Position numbers and translations under genes: made by a program. This document shows positions 5,760-12,065 of a stretch of 15,375 nucleotides of DNA, in pieces. The notes beneath the pieces are model-generated. The model worked only from the letters and a program-made list of their open reading frames with translations, searched no databases and was not told the origin of the DNA. How positions within the stretch are numbered: the stretch's first letter is position 1; each line of letters starts with the position of its first letter. This DNA is from an uncultured Candidatus Saccharibacteria bacterium (GTDB lineage: Bacteria > Patescibacteriota > Saccharimonadia > Saccharimonadales > Saccharimonadaceae): NCBI GenBank assembly GCA_938046115.1, contig CALIXX010000009.1, positions 1 through 15,375 of the forward strand, given 5' to 3'.

Positions 5760-7814
5760 TTATACTGTTATATGGTTATGAGGGTAGCGACGAGTCTTGC
5801 CATTGCGAGTAAGCGCAAGGTGAGGATGTGTAGGTGTATCATCATTTAGCTTATCTATATCAGCCTGCTTAATGGCAACCGTTTTTAGTCCAAAGTGTCC
5901 ATCAGTACGCTCATCTATAGTAACTGGCCCATCCATTCCACTGATAATATTAAGCTTAGGAAATGCCTCAGAAATTGCCGGCGCTGTGCCTTGTCGCAGC
6001 TGAGGCGTATCATCAATAGCAGCAAACCCACCTCCCTCGTGCACCAATGGGTGGCATGCGATGAGAACAAAGTTCTCTGGCTGGAGCGTCTTCACCATAG
6101 TAGATATGCCAGTATTTTCCGCCCAACTATCTGCGTCAGCTGCGATATGATCTGTAGCTGATAGCGCGAACTGCTCTTCCTCACCATGCCCTGCCAATAC
6201 AATCTGCTGGACATGCCTATCAAGACCAACACGCTGCAACACCCCCGTTAATCGTACTAAATCACCCGCATTACCAACCTCCGCTGCGATCACATCATCA
6301 GACTCTATATAGCGCATCCGCTCAAAGGCGTTATTATGGTCACCCGTCGTTCCTTTAACCATCACAGTCACATCGTCACCAGACTCAGGATAGCCTTTAG
6401 CAAGGAGGTTATACGTCCCTTCTAGTACACGCGGGCTCCAGCCCGAAAAATGCACCACACCAGTTGTTTCGTACAGTTGCCGAGCCTTGTCTTGACCAAT
6501 GGTACGCACTGTATCAAGATATCGCTTGAATACACCCATTGGTTCGAATTCATATTGGGCACTATCTGCCACATCTCCAATATAGTCTTGGATTGCCTGT
6601 TGAGGCATGTCTGGTAATCGATCATGATAGAACTCTTCAAACATTGCCAATACTTTGTCATCTTGGCTGTCTGGTAATCGCTCAGCAACACCATCGATAT
6701 AATCTAGCGTCAGAGCATCCAGCTTGTCTTCCTCCCTTTGATCAATATACTCTCGGATATACTCGGGGCAAGCTGGATCATTCTCTGCACACTTCACCCA
6801 ATGTTGCGGCTCAAAGCCCCGTGCTGCCAGTGTTGCGCCAACATCATATCGCATGCGACGTAGATCATTATCTGATACACCATTTGCCGCATGATCGGTT
6901 GCAGCAAAGTGAAATGCCTCAGCCAAGACGGCCTCGTCAAACTCATCATATAGCTCTGAGGGAACATCATCGACCAATCGCTCGGTATGTTGATACGATG
7001 CGAACAATTGGAGCTTCTCACTTGGGTCTTCTGTCTGGCGCAGCAACTCAAGCCGCTGATCGAGAAACTTCTTGACGCCAGTATATATCTCTGGCATATA
7101 GCGGTAATTTTGCTCGATGATCATTTTGTCGGCCTGCATCAATTTCTGTGTAATCGCTTGCTGGGTAGCATCAGGCTTGAGCGAGCCCATTCGTGCATCA
7201 ATGAGCGTGCGTCGCATAGCATGCTGCTGGGCGATCACCCGCTCGAGCTTGGTGCGCTGCGCATCGTGTTTTGCATTGTTGTGCTGTTCTTGGAGCTGTG
7301 TAATCCGCTGCTCAACCTCCGTTATTCGTGGCGTTATGTCATCGCCATCACGTAGCTGAGCAATCTCTTCTGTCGATAGTATTGCTGCAATAGCGTCGTA
7401 CCCTGCAGCGTATGCTTCGTTTGCACGCGCGTCAAAGTACTGCACGTCTGGCTCGACACGGTTCGAGTCGTCATACCAGCGCCAGTGCGATCGCACATCG
7501 GTGATCATCTCTTGCATTGCCGGACTAAGCCCAGTCATATCCACCGCCTCAAGCTGTGGTGTTACCTCTTGTGTTATAGAGGTATTACGAAAGGCTGCAG
7601 CAACATCTTGCCTGGAATCAGCAAGGGCTTGCTCACGCTTGCGGGAAAGCTCTTCAGGAGGCTGCACTTCAGCATGAGGCACAGCTCTGTCAGACTCTAG
7701 CGCATTACCCCTACGCACTTGACCTATCTCAGCATAGTTATCACTAGATAACCTTTCTATATGAGAAAGTGCTGCTGTATTTGGTGAATTTGTATATCGC
7801 TGATGGTATTCCAT
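5760..7814 (-). CDS. 684-aa protein with C-terminal caspase/CHAT-like (clan CD-like) His/Cys domain
   Basis: Large soluble protein with no signal peptide or membrane segment. Residues 1-90 are low complexity and probably disordered. Residues 160-205 are Gln/Lys/Glu-rich and probably form a coiled coil. Residues 230-450 look mainly helical and acidic and match no family I know. The C-terminal part (about 480-640) has the clan CD cysteine peptidase pattern: a first strand VTVMVKG, then a hydrophobic strand ending in His-Gly (QQIVLAGHG, His543), then 44 residues later another strand ending in Ala-Cys (NFVLIACHP, Cys587). Caspases, gingipains, CHAT and self-cleaving toxin domains share this HG...[AS]C dyad. 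A shadow match by chance cannot be excluded, so the activity is inference. An extended -10 promoter lies 37 nt upstream, no Shine-Dalgarno is visible, and the gene overlaps its downstream partner at the stop codon. Confidence 0.8.
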   Translation of the reverse strand: MEYHQRYTNSPNTAALSHIERLSSDNYAEIGQVRRGNALESDRAVPHAEVQPPEELSRKREQALADSRQDVAAAFRNTSITQEVTPQLEAVDMTGLSPAMQEMITDVRSHWRWYDDSNRVEPDVQYFDARANEAYAAGYDAIAAILSTEEIAQLRDGDDITPRITEVEQRITQLQEQHNNAKHDAQRTKLERVIAQQHAMRRTLIDARMGSLKPDATQQAITQKLMQADKMIIEQNYRYMPEIYTGVKKFLDQRLELLRQTEDPSEKLQLFASYQHTERLVDDVPSELYDEFDEAVLAEAFHFAATDHAANGVSDNDLRRMRYDVGATLAARGFEPQHWVKCAENDPACPEYIREYIDQREEDKLDALTLDYIDGVAERLPDSQDDKVLAMFEEFYHDRLPDMPQQAIQDYIGDVADSAQYEFEPMGVFKRYLDTVRTIGQDKARQLYETTGVVHFSGWSPRVLEGTYNLLAKGYPESGDDVTVMVKGTTGDHNNAFERMRYIESDDVIAAEVGNAGDLVRLTGVLQRVGLDRHVQQIVLAGHGEEEQFALSATDHIAADADSWAENTGISTMVKTLQPENFVLIACHPLVHEGGGFAAIDDTPQLRQGTAPAISEAFPKLNIISGMDGPVTIDERTDGHFGLKTVAIKQADIDKLNDDTPTHPHLALTRNGKTRRYPHNHITV

Positions 7815-7850
7815 TTAAATTAAAATGTAATCTTTTTAATTATTGTCTGT

Positions 7851-7859
7851 AGTATACCA
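7851..7859 (-). promoter_or_regulatory. Extended -10 promoter of the 684-aa gene
   Basis: The minus strand reads TGGTATACT. Transcription would start near 7844 and give an AT-rich leader of about 30 nt with no Shine-Dalgarno. It diverges from the rpmE promoter (7886-7915), with the two core elements only about 26 nt apart, so polymerases on the two may interfere. Confidence 0.6.
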
Positions 7860-7885
7860 CATTTCTTCTATAAAGAATGCGTCTT

Positions 7886-7915
7886 TTGACAACCCCCCAC
7901 CCTCTCTGCTACAAT
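7886..7915 (+). promoter_or_regulatory. Promoter of rpmE
   Basis: A perfect TTGACA (7886-7891), an 18-nt spacer and TACAAT (7910-7915) preceded by TGC form a strong promoter. The expected start at about 7922 is only about 3 nt before the rpmE ATG at 7925, so the mRNA should be leaderless or nearly so. Confidence 0.88.
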
Positions 7916-7924
7916 ATAGCGGTT

Positions 7925-8281
7925 ATGAAAAGCAGTATTCACCCACAAACCTACCGCCCTGTCGTATTTAGCGATGATCAGGCGGGCTTTGCGTTTTTGA
8001 CGCAGTCGACGGTCGCTACCGACGACACCATTACCTGGGAGGATGGCAACGAGTATCCGCTCGTCAAGGTCCATATCTCCAGCAAGTCTCACCCATTCTT
8101 CACTGGTGAGGAGAAGATTATCGACACCGAGGGCCGGGTCGACCGCTTCGAGGCACGCCGCAAAGCTGCCGAGGCACGCCGCGCCGCTCTGGCCAACAAA
8201 GCCAAGAAGCAGAATGCTAAAAAGGCTGCCAAAGCTGCTCAAGCCAGTGCTGGCAAAGACGATTTCGCCAAGGCTGCGTAG
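7925..8281 (+). CDS. rpmE: 50S ribosomal protein L31, type B
   Basis: 118 aa. The core matches L31: IHPQTYRPVVFSDDQAGFAF at the N-terminus, then SKSHPFFTGEEKIIDTEGRV (about residues 54-73) and FEARRKA. The CxxC zinc-binding cysteines of the A type are absent, so this is the zinc-independent B type. From about residue 78 a long Ala/Lys-rich tail (AAKAAQASAGK and similar) extends the protein beyond the usual 80-90 aa. L31 bridges the 50S central protuberance and the 30S head. A longer reading from 7877 would start inside the promoter and is rejected. No ribosome binding site precedes the ATG, and the -10 box ends only 9 nt upstream, which points to leaderless translation. A hairpin follows the stop codon. 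Confidence 0.95.
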   Translation: MKSSIHPQTYRPVVFSDDQAGFAFLTQSTVATDDTITWEDGNEYPLVKVHISSKSHPFFTGEEKIIDTEGRVDRFEARRKAAEARRAALANKAKKQNAKKAAKAAQASAGKDDFAKAA

Positions 8282-8298
8282 CCACACTTGCAGGGCAA

Positions 8299-8307
8299 TG
8301 GTATAAT
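8299..8307 (+). promoter_or_regulatory. Extended -10 sequence downstream of rpmE
   Basis: TGGTATAAT is identical to the prfA extended -10. It lies just after rpmE and would start transcription near 8314. There is no open reading frame beyond a few codons before the terminator at 8403-8458, so if active it would make a small RNA of about 145 nt. No good -35 is seen. Confidence 0.4.
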
Positions 8308-8334
8308 GCTCACCCTATTTCTAAAAGGGTGAGC
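8308..8334 (+). terminator. Hairpin after rpmE, weak terminator
   Basis: A perfect 9-bp stem GCTCACCCT / AGGGTGAGC (8308-8316 with 8326-8334) with a 9-nt loop is followed by GTTTCTATATA. The U-tract is poor, so termination may be partial. It starts 27 nt past the rpmE stop codon. Confidence 0.55.
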
Positions 8335-8402
8335 GTTTCTATATACCGGTTTACCTATGCGTCTACTTCTCTAACTTGGCGAGAGATTTTGTCCATCACG
8401 AG

Positions 8403-8458
8403 CATATAGCAACATAGATAATGATCTCAAGGATCTACTATGTTGCTATGTGATTTTT
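8403..8458 (+). terminator. Strong intrinsic terminator (plus strand)
   Basis: A 15-bp stem (8403-8417 with 8438-8452, one T-G pair) encloses a 20-nt loop that itself contains a GATC/GATC mini-stem. It is followed by GATTTTT (8452-8458). It ends transcripts from rpmE or from the putative promoter at 8299-8307, just before the end of the convergent 410-aa gene. The minus strand has no U-tract here. Confidence 0.8.
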
Positions 8459-8476
8459 CATGTATCGTGTTGCTTT

Positions 8477-9709
8477 TTACCTTACAACACGAAAGTTCCG
8501 TTTCCGCAGTCGCAACACCGCCTCGCCCAATCGTCCTACTAAGCCTTTTTTCGCCTGCACCTCAGCGACGTCGGCCGTTATAATATCGTGCATTTTACAC
8601 AGCTCGGTATAAAACCGCTCTGGATTATCCTCTAGTGTCCAGGTATGCTTATAGTGACCCCTATCAGGGCCCTGCCATACGTACTCGGTGCTTCGTATGG
8701 TGCCGCCCTGCAAGACGGTTCTGATATCACTGTGGTTCGGGTTATTCGTTGCACCCCCGACGTGCTCGCGGCGCACCCCAACTTGCGGCTCACCCTGCTC
8801 ACGTGTTGCAACAAAGCAGTTGCCGCCATCTCGAATAATCTTCACACTCATCGCTGGGTCATCAGTGCCCTCAAGTGGATAGTCCTCAAGGATACTTGGT
8901 CGAGTTATTTCGCCTGCTTCTTCTGTGGCATGCTCTTGCATCTTGTCCAGGATCGCCGCCATAACGCTGCGTGCTTTTTCATGCAGCTCAGATGCCTCGT
9001 TTGTCTCTGCTGTTTCAGCCGCAGGTTCCTGAGTGGATACCGCTCCGTCCTCTGATGGTTGGTCTATCCCCTTTCGCGATGCAATAAATGTTTCGAGCTC
9101 CCTATCAAGTTCCTGCTGAAGTTCCTTGTGGCTAGATAGGTCAATTTTTTCAATCGTTGGATATGTTTTTTCAGTCTGATAAGCAGGCTCGTGCACGAGC
9201 TGGAACCACTGTATATCACCTGCATCAGATACGTACGCACCAACAGCACAATTATCACCCCACGTGACATCCTCCATGGTTGGCATTGTAGGAAGCTTAC
9301 CTGCAGAACCCTCTGTTTGCTTCAGTAAGAATACAGAGCCTTTTGATTCTCGTATATCATTACATGGTTTACGATCATATGCATTAAATGCTATCATGGC
9401 CGAGTTCGACCCATCAGCAGTATACTCATGCGGTGCAAAGTACTTTGCCGTAACTTCCACTGACTTTGGGAACAAATCTTCTCGCACAAGCGACACACCA
9501 AGAGCACTGCCCAGCGATAAATCAAGACGCCGAAGCGGGTGATCCTGGCCATATAGCGTACCAATGCTGTATGCCTCTGTAGCCTCAGGCTTTTTAATGG
9601 CATCTTGCAACCGAGCTGCTATATTCTCTTGTGTATCGTTACTCTGCTCGTGTGTTGACTCGGGCATTTTGTATAACCGACTCAATACTGGCTGTTTGTC
9701 TCTTTGCAT
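8477..9709 (-). CDS. Uncharacterised 410-aa protein
   Basis: I do not recognise this family. No signal peptide or membrane helix is seen. Residues 1-45 are polar and probably disordered. A first globular part (about 45-215) includes SLGSALGVSLVREDLFP, a stretch around SAMIAFNAYDRKPCND and a WGDNC segment. A low-complexity Glu/Ala linker (about 215-265) follows. A second globular part (about 275-385) has RDGGNCFVATREQGEP, EYVWQGPDRGHYKHTW and ERFYTELCKMHDI. The last 25 residues are strongly basic (about KKGLVGRLGEAVLRLRKRNF). Cysteines are few. The promoter is a perfect TTGACA with TACCTT at 17 nt, and the spacer holds (CT)6. No Shine-Dalgarno precedes the ATG; an internal ATG 14 codons in also lacks one. 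The gene stands alone and looks AT-richer than its housekeeping neighbours. Function unknown; the basic tail might bind nucleic acid or membrane (inference). Confidence 0.75.
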   Translation of the reverse strand: MQRDKQPVLSRLYKMPESTHEQSNDTQENIAARLQDAIKKPEATEAYSIGTLYGQDHPLRRLDLSLGSALGVSLVREDLFPKSVEVTAKYFAPHEYTADGSNSAMIAFNAYDRKPCNDIRESKGSVFLLKQTEGSAGKLPTMPTMEDVTWGDNCAVGAYVSDAGDIQWFQLVHEPAYQTEKTYPTIEKIDLSSHKELQQELDRELETFIASRKGIDQPSEDGAVSTQEPAAETAETNEASELHEKARSVMAAILDKMQEHATEEAGEITRPSILEDYPLEGTDDPAMSVKIIRDGGNCFVATREQGEPQVGVRREHVGGATNNPNHSDIRTVLQGGTIRSTEYVWQGPDRGHYKHTWTLEDNPERFYTELCKMHDIITADVAEVQAKKGLVGRLGEAVLRLRKRNFRVVR

Positions 9710-9748
9710 ATGTTGACTCTCTATCTATACTTATACTTAATACCACAT

Positions 9749-9777
9749 AAGGTACTCTCTCTCTCTTAATTTGTCAA
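9749..9777 (-). promoter_or_regulatory. Promoter of the 410-aa gene
   Basis: On the minus strand TTGACA (9772-9777) and TACCTT (9749-9754) are separated by exactly 17 nt. Transcription should start near 9742, giving a leader of about 33 nt without a clear ribosome binding site. An alternative extended -10 (TGG plus TATTAA) lies about 10 nt further on. Confidence 0.65.
9755..9766 (+). repeat. (CT)6 dinucleotide repeat inside the promoter spacer
   Basis: Six CT units (GA on the coding strand) fill 12 of the 17 bases between the -35 and -10 boxes of the 410-aa gene. Slippage would change the spacer by 2 nt per unit, away from the present optimum. Confidence 0.85.
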
Positions 9778-9930
9778 GCTATTATGTAATAATTGCATGT
9801 ACAAGCAAAAATATCTGAATCCTCACACATATTCTCTTTTCTACCAAAGCGACGAAGTAGTGGGCACTTGTGTAGATCTGGTAGTTACTTTGCGACTTCA
9901 GTATATCCAATAGCTCAAGAGCCACCCCCG

Positions 9931-9939
9931 TGGTATAAT
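9931..9939 (+). promoter_or_regulatory. Extended -10 promoter of prfA
   Basis: TGGTATAAT is a perfect extended -10. The start would fall near 9946, about 3 nt before the prfA ATG at 9949, so the mRNA is predicted to be leaderless. The -35 region (about 9911-9916, TAGCTC) is poor, as usual when the -10 is extended. Confidence 0.82.
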
Positions 9940-9948
9940 CATTAGTAT

Positions 9949-11019
9949 ATGCCCAAAATTTCTCTCGATATCGCCACCCTAACGGCTGAGCGCGCTGCGC
10001 TCGAGCAGTTTCTTGCCCAGCCTGATGCGTATAGTGCACCCGATTTTACCGCCAAGAATAAGCGCTTTGCAGAGCTCGAGACCATCATTGCTACCGCTAC
10101 CAAGCGCGCTACCGTGGAGCAGCAGCTGGCTGAGGCGCGTCAGCTCGCTCAGGGCAACGATGAGCTCGCCGAGCTCGCCAAACTCGAGATCCCTGAAGAC
10201 GAAGCTACCATTGCCCAGCTAGACGACGAGCTCTTCATTCTCCTCACCCCCAAAGACCCTAATGACGAGAAGAATATCATCATGGAGATTCGGGCTGGCG
10301 CTGGCGGCGATGAAGCCTCGCTCTTTGCGGCCGAGCTCTACCGCATGTATCTGCGCTGGTGTGAGGCGCATGGTTACCGCACTGAGCTGCTGAGCGAGTC
10401 CGCCAACGACTCTGGTGGGTACAAAGAAGTCATCTTCAAGATTTCGGGCGATGCACCCTACGCCAAGCTCAAGTTCGAGGGTGGTGTGCACCGCGTCCAG
10501 CGCGTGCCCGTTACCGAGAGCCAGGGGCGCATCCACACCAGCACCGCCACAGTAGCAGTCTTGCCCGAAGCGGAAGAGACAGATATTACCATCAATCCCA
10601 ATGACCTCCGCATCGACATCTACCGTTCAAGCGGCCACGGTGGGCAGAGCGTCAATACAACCGACTCAGCCGTGCGCATCACCCACCTCCCCACTGGCAT
10701 GATCGTCACCAACCAAGACGAAAAATCGCAGATCAAAAACCGCGAGAAGGCTATGAGTGTCCTACGCTCCCGCCTCCTCCAGCGCAAGATCGATGAAGAA
10801 AACGCTAAGCTTACCGCCGAACGCCGCGCTCTAGTGGGCACTGGCGACCGCAGCGAGAAGATCCGCACCTATAACTTCCCCCAAGACCGGATCACCGACC
10901 ACCGCATTCGCTATAGCCGCAGTAACATCCCCGCTGCCCTCGGTGGCGATATCGACGACATTATCGAGCGTCTCCAAAGCTACGAGCGCGAGCTGAAAGC
11001 GCAAGGAGCAGAGCAGTAA
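9949..11019 (+). CDS. prfA: Peptide chain release factor 1
   Basis: 356 aa, full length. It reads UAA and UAG stop codons and triggers release of the nascent chain. The catalytic GGQ (residues 231-233) lies in RSSGHGGQSVNTTDSAVRIT; its glutamine is normally methylated by PrmC. The codon-recognition tripeptide is PVT (187-189, in RVPVTESQGRIHTST), the PxT type of RF1 rather than SPF of RF2. An acidic GAGGDEA motif (117-123) lies in domain 2. RF1 together with ordinary TGA stops in this window fits the standard genetic code. No Shine-Dalgarno is present and the -10 box ends 9 nt before the ATG, so it is probably leaderless. prmC, often next to prfA, is not here. Confidence 0.98.
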   Translation: MPKISLDIATLTAERAALEQFLAQPDAYSAPDFTAKNKRFAELETIIATATKRATVEQQLAEARQLAQGNDELAELAKLEIPEDEATIAQLDDELFILLTPKDPNDEKNIIMEIRAGAGGDEASLFAAELYRMYLRWCEAHGYRTELLSESANDSGGYKEVIFKISGDAPYAKLKFEGGVHRVQRVPVTESQGRIHTSTATVAVLPEAEETDITINPNDLRIDIYRSSGHGGQSVNTTDSAVRITHLPTGMIVTNQDEKSQIKNREKAMSVLRSRLLQRKIDEENAKLTAERRALVGTGDRSEKIRTYNFPQDRITDHRIRYSRSNIPAALGGDIDDIIERLQSYERELKAQGAEQ

Positions 11020-11033
11020 CGCTTCACTCTGCT
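11007..11033 (+). terminator. Possible terminator overlapping the prfA stop codon
   Basis: A 7-bp stem AGCAGAG / CTCTGCT (11007-11013 with 11027-11033) with a 13-nt loop that contains the prfA stop codon is followed by ATTCTTGTTTG. The stem is short and the U-tract broken, so strength is doubtful. Confidence 0.4.
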
Positions 11034-11211
11034 ATTCTTGTTTGTCGTCTCTACTTCTTCCACTATAGCGAATCTACTATCCGCCGTCTTTTCTCTATTA
11101 TCATAGACTTTTCTCATAGCGAGGCAAAATGATGAAAAAACGAATGTAGAAGCAAAAAACAGAGGAAAGATTATAGAGAGGCAAAGAAAGATAAGATAGT
11201 ATTCATCGATA

Positions 11212-11967
11212 TTAATCAATATCTTCATGCGTGTGGTGCTTGCGCTCACCCCACACAGCCGGTACCGCCTCTCCTCGTTGGTGTTGAAAGCGCCGACCTA
11301 CGCGACGAGCCTGCCATTCTTCTTTGTTGCACACGTTACCCGCTGCAGCAAGGATGATACCACCGCCTGCGAGCATCACACCATATAAGCCAAGCGTTGC
11401 GACTGTCTCGAGCGGTACCGCCTGCTCAGCCCCCGCAGCCATCTCTTGAGCGATCATCATTCCGGCTGCTCCTACTGCAATAGGCCAGCGATGGCGCTGC
11501 GCCCACCGTATTACACCTGTACCAATAGTATAATACGGCGAATCAAGTGGCGATGGTGCACCAGCAAGGCGTTTGCCTGCATGATATAACTCATGAGCTA
11601 CAATCTCCGTCATTTTCTTTGGTGCGGCATTGTATCGCACCGCAATAGCTGCTCCATCCTGCAGTGGTGTTGTGTACCCATGAAGGCCGGGCGCAAGGTG
11701 TGCGCTGTCTTGGGATTGAGTAATCACTATACTCACATCGCGCCACCGATCCATTGGCACCCCAGCAGCCATCGCTGCTTCATGTACCACCGTTGAATCA
11801 TAATCTACTACTGTATCAGGTGGTAGCTGCCTGCCGAGCCCTGTCTCAAATGACACCGGCATTACGTGCGCTGATACTGCAATGCCATCAGCCTGGTATC
11901 GCGCTTCATGCGACCAGCCCATAATCCCATCTGTATAGCTATTCAGCGCCTTGTGCTTTTCTGTCAT
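11212..11967 (-). CDS. Small membrane-anchored zinc metalloprotease-like protein (HExxH)
   Basis: 251 aa. Residues 1-120 look like a mixed alpha/beta N-terminal domain. The zinc motif is HELYH (125-129) in KKMTEIVAHELYHAGKRL. Two hydrophobic segments follow (about 163-180 and 188-212), then KEEWQARRVGRRF, where a Glu near 216-217 in an ExxA arrangement could be the third zinc ligand. HExxH, two membrane segments, then ExxA is the order seen in M48/HtpX-type and minimal gluzincin proteases, but the protein is much shorter than HtpX and the N-terminal half matches nothing I know. The basic, His-rich tail (GERKHHTHED) is unusual. A -10 box (11976-11981) lies 9 nt from the ATG and no Shine-Dalgarno exists, so the mRNA may be leaderless. 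Membrane orientation is unresolved. Confidence 0.78.
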   Translation of the reverse strand: MTEKHKALNSYTDGIMGWSHEARYQADGIAVSAHVMPVSFETGLGRQLPPDTVVDYDSTVVHEAAMAAGVPMDRWRDVSIVITQSQDSAHLAPGLHGYTTPLQDGAAIAVRYNAAPKKMTEIVAHELYHAGKRLAGAPSPLDSPYYTIGTGVIRWAQRHRWPIAVGAAGMMIAQEMAAGAEQAVPLETVATLGLYGVMLAGGGIILAAAGNVCNKEEWQARRVGRRFQHQRGEAVPAVWGERKHHTHEDID

Positions 11968-11975
11968 ATTATGCC

Positions 11976-11981
11976 AGTATA
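11976..11981 (-). promoter_or_regulatory. -10 box of the HExxH gene
   Basis: TATACT on the minus strand predicts a start near 11969, 2 nt before the ATG at 11967. The -35 region (TGGCAA, 11999-12004) is the same six bases that serve as TTGCCA -35 for the divergent DUF5684-like gene. Confidence 0.55.
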
Positions 11982-11998
11982 CCGCATTTATCTACCAT

Positions 11999-12027
11999 TT
12001 GCCACACCTCACCCTGCCTGCTGTAAT
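11999..12027 (+). promoter_or_regulatory. Promoter of the DUF5684-like gene
   Basis: TTGCCA (11999-12004), a 17-nt spacer and TGTAAT (12022-12027) preceded by TGC. The start would lie near 12034, giving a leader of about 32 nt with GGAG at 12058-12061. Confidence 0.65.
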
Positions 12028-12065
12028 ATATTACATTCATTAACTTTAGATCATTATGGAGTAGT

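Noticed and set aside
6539..7075. 178-codon plus-strand frame inside the 684-aa gene
   Set aside because: No promoter or binding site, His/Gln-rich translation typical of an antisense shadow.
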